A stretch of 64,000 bases of DNA from contig JAFSTN010000042.1 of NCBI GenBank assembly GCA_017450485.1, positions 107,300-171,299 of the forward strand, read 5' to 3'. A program made the translations under genes and the position numbers. This DNA comes from Lachnospiraceae bacterium (GTDB taxonomy: Bacteria > Bacillota > Clostridia > Lachnospirales > Lachnospiraceae). Positions 7,383-17,131 of this stretch are shown here, piece by piece. The notes under the pieces are model-generated. The model was given only the letters and a program-made list of their open reading frames with translations, ran no database searches and was not told the origin of the DNA. Each line of letters starts with the position of its first letter. Positions within the stretch are counted from its first letter, which is position 1.

Positions 7383-8741
7383 CTATAGTCCGAGTGCAGC
7401 AGTCGCTATACCGAAATATACCAGAAGCGAGAGTGCATCGACTATAGTAGTGATAAATGGGGAAGCCATAACGGCAGGGTCAAACCCCATTTTTTTGGCG
7501 ATCATAGGTAATGTACATCCGACCAGTTTAGCCATCAGCACCGCGCACAACAGTGTCAGGCACACCACTAATGATACCATAACAGTCTTTCTGTCCAACA
7601 GAAGCATCTTAACAAAATTTGCCGATGCCAGTGTAAGTCCGCAGACCAAAGCTACCCGGATCTCTTTCCACACGCATTTCCATATATCCGAAAACTCTAT
7701 CTCATTCAGGCTGAGTCCGCGGATGATGGTAACCGATGCCTGTCCTCCGGCATTACCTCCGGTATCCATGATCATCGGGATATATGCGGTCAGGACAACG
7801 CATACCTGCAGTGCATCCTCAAACGAAGTAAGTATCTTGCTCGTAAACGTGGCCGATACCATCAAAAGAAGCAGCCATGGTATACGTTTCTTCCAGGTCT
7901 CAAACACACCCGTCTTCATATATGGCTTATCGGTAGGAACGATGGCGGCCATCTTCTCCATATCCTCCGTAGCCTCGGCTTCCATGATGTCGACTACATC
8001 ATCGACGGTGATGATACCGACGAGTCTGTTCTCATTGTCGACAACGGGCATGGCGATGAAGTCGTATTTCTGGAACTGTCTGGCAACCTCCTCCTGGTCC
8101 ATCATCGTGTTCAGTGATATGACATTCTCATGCATGATATCACCGATGATGGCATCCGGATCGGAAAGCAGCAGATATCTGAGCGCAACGGTTCCTATCA
8201 GGGTACGCCTGGCATCCAGGACATAGCATATATTGATCGTCTCCGAATCAACGCCCAGCTTCCGTATACGCTCAATGGCCTGAGTAACGGTGAGGTTCTC
8301 CTTCAGATCCACATACTCCACGGTCATGATGCTTCCCGCGGAATCCTCCGGATACTGAAGCAGATGATTGACATCCCTGCGCGTCTCGGGTGAAGTGTTG
8401 GCCAGCAGCTTCTTCACGACATTAGCCGGCATCTCCTCCAACAGGTCGGCAGCATCATCGGCCATCAGGTTATCTATGATATTACCCGCATCACGCTCGG
8501 ACAGAGACGTGATGATGTAATGCTGGGTATCCACTTCCAGATGTGAAAACACATCCGCAGCCATGCTCTTCGGCAGGATACGGAACATCTTGAACTGTTC
8601 CTCGTCCTCGAGTTCCTCCATGATGGCTGCGACATCGGCCTCGTTCAGCTCGGCCGCCTTCTGGCGAAGTCGGGTATACTGCTTGGACTCAAGCAGATCT
8701 TTTATCTCGGTCAGAAGATCGAGTTCTTCTTTCTCGTCCAT
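7383..8741 (-). CDS. mgtE: MgtE magnesium transporter
   Basis: A magnesium channel of the inner membrane, 452 residues. Domains in order: the N domain of short alpha-helical repeats (1-about 130, with AADLLEEMP), a pair of CBS domains (about 135-255, with MPVVDNENRLVGIITVDDV), a plug helix, and five membrane helices from about 285. The pore-region signature MDTGGNAGGQAS lies near 340. The start at 8741 was chosen for its GGGAGG site; an upstream in-frame ATG at 8798 would overlap yigZ. It is embedded in an operon, with only 13 bases to yigZ, so there is no room for an M-box leader. Confidence 0.95.
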   Translation of the reverse strand: MDEKEELDLLTEIKDLLESKQYTRLRQKAAELNEADVAAIMEELEDEEQFKMFRILPKSMAADVFSHLEVDTQHYIITSLSERDAGNIIDNLMADDAADLLEEMPANVVKKLLANTSPETRRDVNHLLQYPEDSAGSIMTVEYVDLKENLTVTQAIERIRKLGVDSETINICYVLDARRTLIGTVALRYLLLSDPDAIIGDIMHENVISLNTMMDQEEVARQFQKYDFIAMPVVDNENRLVGIITVDDVVDIMEAEATEDMEKMAAIVPTDKPYMKTGVFETWKKRIPWLLLLMVSATFTSKILTSFEDALQVCVVLTAYIPMIMDTGGNAGGQASVTIIRGLSLNEIEFSDIWKCVWKEIRVALVCGLTLASANFVKMLLLDRKTVMVSLVVCLTLLCAVLMAKLVGCTLPMIAKKMGFDPAVMASPFITTIVDALSLLVYFGIATAALGL

Positions 8742-8754
8742 ATATACCTCCCTT

Positions 8755-9378
8755 CTATAATGCGTAATGCCCGCTTTCCAGGACGCGTACCTCGGCACGT
8801 CCCGAAGAAACCTGAGTTACGGTGTCGAGCACGCGATCCAGCAGTTCCTGCGCTACGACCAAGGTCATCCTCACCGAATCGGTATAGGCGGTATCCTCTA
8901 TGCGTACGCCGTCCGTCTCAAGACTGCGGCGCAATTTCTCCGCACTGTTATAATCTGCATTGATCTCGATCCGGCTGCCCGCCTGCATATGTCTGATATC
9001 GGCATGCGCGAGCGCTTCTTTGGCTGCCTGTGTATAGGCTCTGACCAATCCTCCTGTACCCAGGAGCGTGCCGCCGAAGTATCTCGTCACTACTATGAGC
9101 ACGCCTCGGAGCTCAGCTCCGGTAATGCAATCAAGGATGGGCCGTCCTGCGGTTCCCGAGGGTTCCCCGTCATCGGATGAACGGCTTATCTCTCCGTTTT
9201 CGCCTGTCACAAATGCATAGCAGTTATGTCTCGCATCCCAGTATTTTCTTTTGATCTGATCTATGAGTACTGCCGCTTCCGCTTCACCGGATATCGGCAT
9301 GGCATGTCCTATGAATCTGGACTTGCGGTCGGTATACTCTCCTTCGCCCGGAGATGCCAGAACATAATAATCACTCAT
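8755..9378 (-). CDS. YigZ/IMPACT family protein
   Basis: A 207-residue UPF0029 (IMPACT) protein, linked in other organisms to translation control but of unproven activity. The N-terminal IMPACT domain shows KSRFIGHAMP (19-28), WDARHNCYAF near 48, SDDGEPSGTAGRPIL near 67 and VTRYFGGTLLGTGGLVRAY near 96. The C-terminal ferredoxin-like DUF1949 domain begins near 137. Length is typical. The ATG has no ribosome-binding site and lies eight bases after the PBP1a stop, so translation is probably coupled. Confidence 0.93.
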   Translation of the reverse strand: MSDYYVLASPGEGEYTDRKSRFIGHAMPISGEAEAAVLIDQIKRKYWDARHNCYAFVTGENGEISRSSDDGEPSGTAGRPILDCITGAELRGVLIVVTRYFGGTLLGTGGLVRAYTQAAKEALAHADIRHMQAGSRIEINADYNSAEKLRRSLETDGVRIEDTAYTDSVRMTLVVAQELLDRVLDTVTQVSSGRAEVRVLESGHYAL

Positions 9379-9386
9379 AGGCAGGA

Positions 9387-12119
9387 TCAGGGATTGGGAG
9401 TCTCGGCCGGGGGTGCTTCCGCAGGTGCGGGTGCAGGTGCGGCTTCTCCGTTTGCTGCCGCTTCAGCCGCTGCGGCTGCCTGTGCTGCCGCTATCCTCTG
9501 CTCGAGCTCTGCTCTCTGAGCTGCTATCACCGCTTCGTAATCGGGGTTCGCGAAGAACTCAGCTGTATGCTGACATATAGTCTGAGCACCGGCAGTGATA
9601 GGTACCTCATTTCCGGCTTCATCAACCGTAGTCATCGTGGTCGAAGACCCGGACAGCAATGACGGATGCTCCTGAGGAAGTCTCTCGGTCACACCGTGAT
9701 ATGAGAAAGGACATCCTTCGGCTGCGGGACAGTTATCATATGCACAGATCTCACCTTCATAATGCACATCACAGGTCTCCGTCGGTACTGTGCCTTCAGC
9801 GAAGTACTCGGTATGAACAGCTGCATCACACAGCCCTGCGATCGGCAGCTTGCCCGATCTCGAACAAACCGATGCGGTTATGATGCCGCTCGGAACCGCG
9901 AAGGATGTTCCCTCCAGATCCTCATGGATCCTGGACATAACCTGTCTCCAAAGCTTCTTGGCCAGGTTTTTCTCATCCGATGATGAGAGCTTGACATTAT
10001 TATCGTATCCGGCCCATGTAGTGGCAGTATAGTATGTGGTGTACCCCGCAAACCATACGTCATTGTAATCCGATGTTGTACCGGTCTTACCTGCTATGGC
10101 GGTGCCTCCGAAATTGACGGATCCGCCGGTACCGCTCGTGACCACGTCTTCCATCGCATCCGTGAGCAGGAATGCCGTGGTCTCCTTGATCACACGATGG
10201 CCGTTCAGTTCGGTATTATCCAATACCACATTGCCGTCATGATCAACGACTTTGGTGTACAGTTTCGGCTTGATGTAGAGACCGCCGTTGGCGATCGTTG
10301 CATATGCCGCATTCAGTTCCTCATTGGTAACACCGTCTGTAATACCACCCAGCGCCAGTGACTGGGTAATGTCCGAGAATATCTTGATGCCTTCTGCCGT
10401 ATTAACTTCCCTGCTCTCAACCAGGGTAGTGAATCCGAAGTTTTGCAGATAATCGAATCCGAGCTGAGGTGTGATCTGCGTGAGAGTCTTAACGGCTATG
10501 ATATTCATGGACTCCTTGATACCTTCTCTGAGAGTCGTAAGACCTCTGTATGTCTCTCCGTACCAGTTACGCACCGGCCGGCCGTTGTCGTAATTGAACG
10601 GCGCATCATTCTGGATGGTGGCAAGGGTAAGGCCGGCGCTGTCAAGTGCCGGAGCATACGTTGATACGATCTTAAATGTTGAACCGGGCTGTCTCATGGT
10701 ATCCGTAGCACGGTTCAGTGTACGGCTCGCAGTCTTGGAGCCTCTTCCGCCGACCATTGCCACTATCTGGCCCGTCGACTGGTCTTCCACCGTGATCGAT
10801 ACCTGGGGCTGGGGAGTGAGGGATACTGTCTCATCGAATACCTCTTCCCCTGCCTGCAGCGTGGCTTCTTTATATGCTTCTATGTCGGCATAAGCATCTT
10901 CCTGGCTCGAATATATCAGATTGTATCTGGAATCGAACTGTCTGAAATACGTCCTGAACATCTCGGTACTGGTGCTGTAGAAATCACCGTCCGGTTTCTG
11001 TACGGTCATCTGATAGTTCAGATACCATTTGGTATTGGCCGGAAAATACTCTTCATTGGAGAATACTTCATCACATATGCCCTGGATATGCGGATCCTGA
11101 GTGGAATATATCTTAAGGCCACCGCTGTACAGGAGAGTATACGCCTGTGTCTCCGTATAACCTGCTTCTATCAGATCTGCCAGAACATCATCGGTAAGAG
11201 CATCCACGAAATAGGAATTGATCGTATCGTCAGCCGTCTCGGAATCTATCAGCTGGATCCTGGCGTATACATCATCAGCCATCGCAGTGTCATAATCCGC
11301 CTGGGATATATAGCCCTGCTCTTTCATGTTACGGAGAACCTTCTCGCGCCTCTCGGCATTCTTCTCCGGATGGGAAATGGGATTGAATCTGGATGGGTTC
11401 TGAGTAATTCCCGCAATAACGGCACATTCTGACAGAGTCAGCGTGGATACATCCTTACCGAAGTATCTGAGTGATGCAGCCTGCACGCCCAGCGTATTCT
11501 GACCGAGGTTGATCGTGTTCATATAGTTGATCAGGATGTCATTCTTACTCATGACTTTCTCAAGTTCAAGAGCCAGATACTGTTCCTGGAACTTTCGCTT
11601 GAACTTATCTATCATGGATGACTCACTTGTCCAGTCGGTGAACACATTGTTCTTGAGCAGCTGCTGGGTTATGGTCGATGCGCCCTGTGAGAAATCACCT
11701 TCTTTGACCGCAAGCACTCCGGCACGTATGATACCTTTTACGTCTATGCCGTTATGCTCATAGAAGCGCGAATCCTCCACCGCCACGAAAGCATGCGCCA
11801 GATTGTCCGGCACCTGGTCCATGGAGACGGGGATACGGTTGGAATCCGTAGATACAAGTTTTGCGATCTGATTACCCTCCGTATCGTATACAAACGTAGA
11901 GTATCCGGAAGGGGTAACGTCGATGTTTCCGATATCGGGAGCCGTGGCTATAACACCCTTGAAGATGCCGATGCCACCGCTTGCTCCCCATATGAATACA
12001 GCCAGGATCCCCATGATTATCAGTTCAACGACAAATATCCCCAGTTTCCTGGAGAGTTTGGGACCTATGGCTTTGAGCTCATGCTTTTTCTTATTTACGC
12101 CTCTGCTACTGAAATCCAT
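9387..12119 (-). CDS. bifunctional class A penicillin-binding protein (PBP1a)
   Basis: Polymerises and cross-links peptidoglycan from the membrane. In 910 residues: a cytoplasmic basic head, one membrane helix (about 30-52), a GT51 glycosyltransferase domain with EDSRFYEHNG (about 113) and GASTITQQLL (about 147), then the transpeptidase with the Ser-x-x-Lys motif PGSTFK (about 476-481), SMN (about 535) and KTGTTSD (about 677). The end holds eight Cys residues within the last 180, then an Ala/Glu helix and an Ala/Pro tail, absent from standard PBP1a and possibly a disulfide-bonded cap. No ribosome-binding site precedes the ATG; an extended -10 lies 9 bases away. It heads the yigZ-mgtE-cobO-dapA-dapB-hisA run. 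Confidence 0.95.
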   Translation of the reverse strand: MDFSSRGVNKKKHELKAIGPKLSRKLGIFVVELIIMGILAVFIWGASGGIGIFKGVIATAPDIGNIDVTPSGYSTFVYDTEGNQIAKLVSTDSNRIPVSMDQVPDNLAHAFVAVEDSRFYEHNGIDVKGIIRAGVLAVKEGDFSQGASTITQQLLKNNVFTDWTSESSMIDKFKRKFQEQYLALELEKVMSKNDILINYMNTINLGQNTLGVQAASLRYFGKDVSTLTLSECAVIAGITQNPSRFNPISHPEKNAERREKVLRNMKEQGYISQADYDTAMADDVYARIQLIDSETADDTINSYFVDALTDDVLADLIEAGYTETQAYTLLYSGGLKIYSTQDPHIQGICDEVFSNEEYFPANTKWYLNYQMTVQKPDGDFYSTSTEMFRTYFRQFDSRYNLIYSSQEDAYADIEAYKEATLQAGEEVFDETVSLTPQPQVSITVEDQSTGQIVAMVGGRGSKTASRTLNRATDTMRQPGSTFKIVSTYAPALDSAGLTLATIQNDAPFNYDNGRPVRNWYGETYRGLTTLREGIKESMNIIAVKTLTQITPQLGFDYLQNFGFTTLVESREVNTAEGIKIFSDITQSLALGGITDGVTNEELNAAYATIANGGLYIKPKLYTKVVDHDGNVVLDNTELNGHRVIKETTAFLLTDAMEDVVTSGTGGSVNFGGTAIAGKTGTTSDYNDVWFAGYTTYYTATTWAGYDNNVKLSSSDEKNLAKKLWRQVMSRIHEDLEGTSFAVPSGIITASVCSRSGKLPIAGLCDAAVHTEYFAEGTVPTETCDVHYEGEICAYDNCPAAEGCPFSYHGVTERLPQEHPSLLSGSSTTMTTVDEAGNEVPITAGAQTICQHTAEFFANPDYEAVIAAQRAELEQRIAAAQAAAAAEAAANGEAAPAPAPAEAPPAETPNP

Positions 12120-12127
12120 ATTCGATA

Positions 12128-12156
12128 ATTATACCATATTCCGTAATCAAGGTCTA
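12128..12156 (-). promoter_or_regulatory. extended -10 promoter abutting the PBP1a start codon
   Basis: Minus strand: -35-like TAGACC (12151-12156, overlapping the typA stop), 17-base spacer ending in TGG, -10 TATAAT (12128-12133). A start site 6-7 bases after the -10 would fall at about 12121, two or three bases from the ATG at 12119. Confidence 0.55.
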
Positions 12157-13989
12157 TTTACGGCCGGCCATGTTCGCACGCTTCCTCAGCGTCGGATCAA
12201 GTATCTTTTTGCGGATACGCAGATTGGACGGAGTCACCTCCAGAAGTTCATCGGTATCTATGAAATCAAGCGACTGTTCGAGGCTCATGATTTTCTTCGG
12301 AGTAAGCCTCAGAGCTTCATCCGCGCTTGAACTTCGCGTATTTGTCAGGTGCTTTGTCTTGCATACGTTCACTTCTATATCTTCAGGCTTTCCGGACTGA
12401 CCTACGACCATTCCGGGATATACTTTCTCACCGGGGCCGATAAAGAGAGTCCCCCGCTCCTGTGCATTGAAGAGTCCGTAAGTAATGGCTTCGCCTGCTT
12501 CGAATGCTATGAGCGATCCCTGTTTTCTGAATGAAATATCGCCCTTGTATGGTGCATAGCCTTCAAACTGGGTATTCATGATACCGTTTCCCTTGGTATC
12601 GGTCAGGAAGTCTCCTCTGTATCCGATGAGCCCTCTGGACGGCATATAGAATTCCAGCCGGGTATATCCGCCGGCTATGGGATTCATACCTTTGAGTTCG
12701 GCTTTGCGGATGCTGAGCTTCTCTATGACCACACCTGTGAACTCATCAGGTACATCTACAAATACTTCTTCCATGGGTTCAAGCAGCTTGCCGTTCTCAT
12801 CATGCTTGTAAATGACTTCGGCCTTGCTGACAGCGAACTCATATCCCTCGCGTCGCATATTCTCGATCAGCACGGACAGATGCAGCTCTCCGCGTCCCGA
12901 AACCTTGTAAGCTTCGGTGGTGTCGGTCTCCTCCACGCGCAGGGATACATCCGTATTCAGCTCTCTGAAAAGCCTGTCACGGATATGTCTGGATGTCACA
13001 TATTTGCCTTCCTGACCGGCAAGAGGTGAATCGTTGACGATGAAATCCATGGAGATAGTAGGCTCGGATATCTTCTGGAAAGGTATGGGGCGGGGATCCT
13101 CGGGAGAGCACAGAGTATCTCCTATACTGATATCACTGATACCGGATATGGCCACTATGGATCCCATGCCCGCCTCTCTGACCTCAACCTTATTCAATCC
13201 GTCAAACTCATAAAGTTTGCTTATCTTGACCTTCCTGACGGTATCCGGATCATGGTGATTGACTATCACGACATCCTGATTGATCTTCACGGAGCCGTTA
13301 TCGACTTTTCCCACACCTATCCTGCCGACATACTCGTTATAATCGATCGTACTGATCAGGATCTGCGTTGCCGCTTCCGGATCACCGACCGGCGCAGGGA
13401 TATGATCTATGATCGTCTGGAAAAGAGGCTCCATATTTTTGTTCTTCACGGTCAGATTGGTCGTAGCCGATCCATTCTTGGCAGATGCATATACAAAAGG
13501 TGAATCCAGCTGTTTATCATTTGCATCCAGATCCATGAAAAGCTCCAGAACTTCTTCTTCCACTTCCTCCGGTCTGGCTTCGGGTCTGTCTATCTTGTTG
13601 ATGCATACTATGACCGACAGATCAAGTTCAAGGGCTTTCTTGAGTACGAACTTGGTCTGAGGCATCGGGCCTTCGAATGCATCAACGACCAGTATTACAC
13701 CGTTGACCATCTTGAGTACACGCTCAACCTCTCCGCCGAAATCGGCATGGCCCGGAGTGTCTATGATATTTATCTTGGTGCCCTTATACATCACGGCAGT
13801 ATTCTTGGACAGAATAGTTATGCCGCGCTCACGCTCTATCGCGTTGGAATCCATTACGCGCTCGGCAACTTCCTGATTCTCACGGAATACACCGCTCTGT
13901 TTCAGCAGTTCATCCACCAAGGTTGTCTTGCCATGATCTACATGGGCGATAATAGCTACATTTCTTACATCTTCTCTGGTCTGTTCCAT
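12154..13989 (-). CDS. typA: TypA/BipA ribosome-associated GTPase
   Basis: A translational GTPase involved in 50S assembly and stress adaptation, 611 residues, the family norm. G motifs: [10 protein letters not shown] (15-24), [12 protein letters not shown] near 74 and NKIDRP near 129. EF-G-like domains III and V and the BipA-specific C-terminal domain follow ([18 protein letters not shown] near 400-417). The start at 13989 matches the family's N-terminus; an upstream in-frame ATG at 14064 lies at the predicted -35. The ribosome-binding site is weak (CAGG, about 12 bases away). It has its own promoter at 14036-14064. Confidence 0.96.
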   Translation of the reverse strand: MEQTREDVRNVAIIAHVDHGKTTLVDELLKQSGVFRENQEVAERVMDSNAIERERGITILSKNTAVMYKGTKINIIDTPGHADFGGEVERVLKMVNGVILVVDAFEGPMPQTKFVLKKALELDLSVIVCINKIDRPEARPEEVEEEVLELFMDLDANDKQLDSPFVYASAKNGSATTNLTVKNKNMEPLFQTIIDHIPAPVGDPEAATQILISTIDYNEYVGRIGVGKVDNGSVKINQDVVIVNHHDPDTVRKVKISKLYEFDGLNKVEVREAGMGSIVAISGISDISIGDTLCSPEDPRPIPFQKISEPTISMDFIVNDSPLAGQEGKYVTSRHIRDRLFRELNTDVSLRVEETDTTEAYKVSGRGELHLSVLIENMRREGYEFAVSKAEVIYKHDENGKLLEPMEEVFVDVPDEFTGVVIEKLSIRKAELKGMNPIAGGYTRLEFYMPSRGLIGYRGDFLTDTKGNGIMNTQFEGYAPYKGDISFRKQGSLIAFEAGEAITYGLFNAQERGTLFIGPGEKVYPGMVVGQSGKPEDIEVNVCKTKHLTNTRSSSADEALRLTPKKIMSLEQSLDFIDTDELLEVTPSNLRIRKKILDPTLRKRANMAGRK

Positions 13990-14035
13990 AATACGATTAC
14001 CTGTCCGATTTTTATATATTTGCACAATCCATTGA

Positions 14036-14064
14036 ATGATACACCACAATAAAACACATGGCAA
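14036..14064 (-). promoter_or_regulatory. promoter of typA
   Basis: Minus strand: -35 TTGCCA (14059-14064), 17-base spacer, -10 TATCAT (14036-14041). Together with the terminator at 14188 it accounts for the roughly 250-base gap between typA and the coiled-coil gene; I see no other feature in that gap. Confidence 0.6.
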
Positions 14065-14187
14065 GAAGTCAAGCTATTCGGGATAGACACGTTACTGCCA
14101 GGCATGTCCTATTATGTAAACCGTGGAACGAATGCATTCTCTGCGTTCCGGCATTCTGTCCAGGCAGGCAGCATTCGGCGCTAAGCG

Positions 14188-14220
14188 CAAAAATATGGCT
14201 GCGGGGAAAACCCGCAGCCA
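14188..14220 (-). terminator. intrinsic terminator ending the hslO/coiled-coil transcript
   Basis: A perfect 10-base stem (TGGCTGCGGG / CCCGCAGCCA, 14196-14205 with 14211-14220) followed on the minus strand by TATTTTTG. It is 27 bases past the coiled-coil gene stop. Confidence 0.85.
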
Positions 14221-14246
14221 TTAATTCTTTTATAAATCCAACCGGA

Positions 14247-14741
14247 TCATTCTTCGATATTGTCGTCGACAGCGTCTTCGATATCCTCTTTTATCTCCTC
14301 AACAGTCTCTTTGACCTTCGCAAGCTCGTCGTCAACCGCTTCGGTAGCGGAAGCAGCAGCGGCTTCTGCTTCTTCTCTGGCTGCTTCTTTGGCTGCTTCC
14401 CTGGCCGCTCTGGCTTCTGCCTGTGCATCCTTTATCTCATTTACCTTATCTTCCAGATCTTTGATCGCCTGCTCAAGATCGCCTATGGCTCTGACGTTCT
14501 CAACAACCTCGGCTGAGGGATCATCCTTATACTTGTTATAGTAGAACTCTCCGAGAGCAGCATAATTATCCTTCAGGGTAGTCTTGTTGGATGATATCTG
14601 ATTCTTCAGATTAGCCACCTCTACAGCATCCCTGGCATATTCTCTGGCTTCCTTAGCCTTATCGGATACCGCGCCCCCTACCTGTTTACCGGTGTTCATC
14701 ACCGTGTCCGTTACCTTACCGAAAAACTCTGAAAATCCCAT
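14247..14741 (-). CDS. alanine/glutamate-rich coiled-coil protein, unknown function
   Basis: I do not recognise a specific family. The 164-residue protein has a short head (MGFSEFFGKVTDTVMNTGKQ), a helical stretch, then long heptad-like helices (about 75-150) rich in Ala, Glu and Lys and an acidic tail. There is no signal peptide, membrane segment or Cys. Similar small proteins in Firmicutes are annotated as hypothetical cytoplasmic coiled-coil proteins, sometimes next to zinc-ribbon modules; no zinc motif is present here. The start at 14741 is set by CAGGAGG; an upstream in-frame start at 14771 lacks one. It follows hslO by 77 bases and a terminator closes it. Confidence 0.8.
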   Translation of the reverse strand: MGFSEFFGKVTDTVMNTGKQVGGAVSDKAKEAREYARDAVEVANLKNQISSNKTTLKDNYAALGEFYYNKYKDDPSAEVVENVRAIGDLEQAIKDLEDKVNEIKDAQAEARAAREAAKEAAREEAEAAAASATEAVDDELAKVKETVEEIKEDIEDAVDDNIEE

Positions 14742-14818
14742 TTTAGCTACCTCCTGTCTGTCCGTGATCACTTCGGATCCACATATAGATCATAACCAAA
14801 AGTTTATCACACGAAGCC

Positions 14819-15706
14819 TTATTTCTCAATGCTGAGGTTATGCAACAGTTCTCTTATCTCCTGCGGCGTAAACACATAATGTGTATTGCAGAACTGACAG
14901 TTAAGCTCAACATCCTCGCCGTCCGCTGCCAGCTCCTCCAGTTGCGTTTTGCCCATGCTCAGCAGCACCCGCTCTACACGGTCCCTGGTGCAATTGCAGC
15001 GAAAAGCAACTTCACGGGTATCCGTGATCTCAACGTCGACATCCTTAAGTATCTCTCTGAGCATTTCCTCCGGAGTCAGGCCGCGGTCAAGAAGAGCCGT
15101 AACCGAACGAACTTCAGACAATGCCTGTTCGAGCCTCGATACGCATTCCTCCGACGCAAACGGCATGAGCTGGATTATGAAGCCACCGGCACATCTGACA
15201 GTATTATCTTTATTCATCAGAACACCGAGTCCCACGCCCGAAGGTATCTGTTCCGATGAAACAAAGTACTGCGCCAGGTCGTCTCCTATCTCACCGGTGA
15301 CCAGCTCCGTCCGGGAGTTGTACGGTTCCTCCATCCCCATGTCCTTGATGACCGTGAGATAACCGCTGCCTACGATACGTCCGACATCCAGTTTCCCTGA
15401 CGCGCTTGCCGGGCACATGGCCTGAGGATTCTTCGCATAACCCTTTACACTTCCGTGCCCATCGGCTGTCACGATGAGTCCGCCCACAGGCCCGTCTCCG
15501 TCCACCTGCAGTGTCAGGAGTTCGTCTTCCTCTCCGAGCATTGATCCCATCATGGCCGCACCACTCATAAGTCTGCCCAATGCCGCCGTTACCACGGGAG
15601 ATGTGTCATGTGCCTTTCTCGCTGTCTCGGTCATCTCGGTCGTTCTGACCGCAAACGCCCGTATCTGTGCATTATCCGCTATGGCTCTTACCAAAGTATC
15701 TTTCAT
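14819..15706 (-). CDS. hslO: Hsp33 redox-regulated chaperone
   Basis: A holdase chaperone switched on by oxidation in the cytoplasm, 295 residues. The N-terminal substrate-binding domain holds DGDGPVGGLIVTADGHGSVKGY-type sequence near 85-105. The C-terminal zinc switch shows the four Cys as CNC (about 236-238) and CQFC (about 271-274), the canonical C-x-C plus C-x2-C pattern. The start at 15706 gives the family N-terminus (MKDTLVRAIA) and sits seven bases from the upstream stop; an earlier in-frame start would overlap the methyltransferase. The ribosome-binding site is weak (AAGAG). Confidence 0.95.
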   Translation of the reverse strand: MKDTLVRAIADNAQIRAFAVRTTEMTETARKAHDTSPVVTAALGRLMSGAAMMGSMLGEEDELLTLQVDGDGPVGGLIVTADGHGSVKGYAKNPQAMCPASASGKLDVGRIVGSGYLTVIKDMGMEEPYNSRTELVTGEIGDDLAQYFVSSEQIPSGVGLGVLMNKDNTVRCAGGFIIQLMPFASEECVSRLEQALSEVRSVTALLDRGLTPEEMLREILKDVDVEITDTREVAFRCNCTRDRVERVLLSMGKTQLEELAADGEDVELNCQFCNTHYVFTPQEIRELLHNLSIEK

Positions 15707-15713
15707 AAATCTC

Positions 15714-16532
15714 TTATACTCCACGTTTCCCGCACTCACGCGCCACAATACACACGCGGGATGTCTCCTCCGTCACGTCAACACCGGTATCGGAGTCAAA
15801 AATCCTGACCGTCTGCATTCCGGCCTGTCGGATCAGATCCGCCATTTCATCCGCATCATAAGCTCTTTGTTCATGTGTCTCTTCGGAACGGGTATACATC
15901 CCCGTTTCTTCATCCGATTTCATATATATGGTCAGATCATACTCATTGATCCGGCTTTCGTCATCATAGTAGTTTTCCCAGATAAAACTGCCCTCGGGAC
16001 GGTTCTCCGCAATGACAGTATCTCCGAGCACATCACGATAATAGTGCACGGTATTGAAATCAAAGATAAAAAGCCCCCGGGGATAAAGATAATTATTGAC
16101 AGACTTAAATGTCTTAAGAATATCTTCCGGGGTGAGCAGATAATTGATGCTGTCGCATACACTTACAACCGTGCCCACGGTCGAATACAATTCCGGCGAG
16201 CGCATGTCCTGAAGCAGATACAGGATACGGCGCGCACCGCCGGCTTCATCCGTATCCGGTTCATGATCCATCGCTATCTGCAACATCTGCTCCGACGAAT
16301 CTATACCTATGCAATCATATCCCATATCCCGCATAAGCCTGGTAAATCTGCCGGTGCCGCAGCCGAGATCGAGCAGAAGATGAGCCTCCGACGCAAGCGC
16401 TTCATCTCCTTCCGGAACGATCAGCTCATCGAACTTATGCAAAAGGCTGTCCGTTCTCTGTGCCCATTCGGCATACGGAACATTGTCCATAAACAGATCA
16501 TATACATATGCAAAATCGGTATAGCTGTCCAT
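15714..16532 (-). CDS. class I SAM-dependent methyltransferase
   Basis: A 272-residue cytoplasmic methyltransferase of unknown substrate. Motif I LLDLGCGTGRFT lies at about 52-63, with acidic motif II (CIGIDSSEQML) near 74, and a post-I DMRSPEL near 109. The N-terminal YTDFAYVYDLFMDNVPYAEW block and the central NYYDDESRINEYDLT beta region match the Firmicutes methyltransferase group usually found near hsp33 or rRNA genes. GGAGAG precedes the ATG. It is in the run GT2-hisC-export protein-methyltransferase-hslO with short gaps. Confidence 0.88.
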   Translation of the reverse strand: MDSYTDFAYVYDLFMDNVPYAEWAQRTDSLLHKFDELIVPEGDEALASEAHLLLDLGCGTGRFTRLMRDMGYDCIGIDSSEQMLQIAMDHEPDTDEAGGARRILYLLQDMRSPELYSTVGTVVSVCDSINYLLTPEDILKTFKSVNNYLYPRGLFIFDFNTVHYYRDVLGDTVIAENRPEGSFIWENYYDDESRINEYDLTIYMKSDEETGMYTRSEETHEQRAYDADEMADLIRQAGMQTVRIFDSDTGVDVTEETSRVCIVARECGKRGV

Positions 16533-16553
16533 GCCTCTCTCCAGGTGTTTGCA

Positions 16554-17096
16554 TCAGCCGGCAATTCCGATCCACGCACCGAATCCGAGCGTACATATGA
16601 GTCCGACGATCACTCCCGCAAGCGCCACACCGCAGATGACTGCGATGATACTGTCCTTGAACTTCATATCCAGGATGGAAGCGACCAGCGTACCTGTCCA
16701 TGCGCCTGTTCCCGGCAGAGGTATGCCGACGAAAAGCATCAGTGCGACGAACAGCCCACGCCCTGCTTTGGACTGAAGCTTCTCTCCACCCTTGTGTCCC
16801 TTTTCAAGACAGAAGGAAAAAAACCTGCCTATAACAGGCTTATTCGCACCCCACTCAAGCACTTTTCTCGCGAAAAAGAAAATGATCGGCACGGGTACCA
16901 TGTTACCTACGGCTATAATGATATAACCCAGCAGAAGATTGAATCCGTCGGGATTGAGACCCTCGAATATATATGCCACGGGAATGGCTCCCCTGAGCTC
17001 GATAAGCGGTATCATCGATACTATGAAGCAGGCAATATACTGTGTAAAAGTATTCGTGGAGAAAGCCTGAACTATATGATCGGTAAGTGCACTCAT
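16554..17096 (-). CDS. small multi-drug export protein family (COG2426)
   Basis: A 180-residue integral membrane protein of the Sm_multidrug_ex family; the name is historical and transport has little proof. Seen: MIPLIELRGAIPVAY near 30-44 (the family's hallmark E-x-R-G-A-I-P), then the second half GIPLPGTGAWTGTLVA near 124-139, an inverted-repeat-like partner. About five or six hydrophobic segments. The start at 17096 has AAGGAGG five to eight bases away; an earlier in-frame start at 17129 has none and would overlap hisC. Confidence 0.88.
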   Translation of the reverse strand: MSALTDHIVQAFSTNTFTQYIACFIVSMIPLIELRGAIPVAYIFEGLNPDGFNLLLGYIIIAVGNMVPVPIIFFFARKVLEWGANKPVIGRFFSFCLEKGHKGGEKLQSKAGRGLFVALMLFVGIPLPGTGAWTGTLVASILDMKFKDSIIAVICGVALAGVIVGLICTLGFGAWIGIAG

Positions 17097-17131
17097 TAAA
17101 ATCCTCCTTAACTCAAACGCGGAATACAATC

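Noticed and set aside
8742-8754. Possible M-box magnesium riboswitch before mgtE
   Set aside because: Only 13 bases separate mgtE from yigZ, so no riboswitch fits.
15474-17099. A 541-codon open frame on the plus strand
   Set aside because: It lies opposite hslO, the methyltransferase and the export-protein gene, all with clear family motifs and ribosome-binding sites. Its translation shows no domain pattern.
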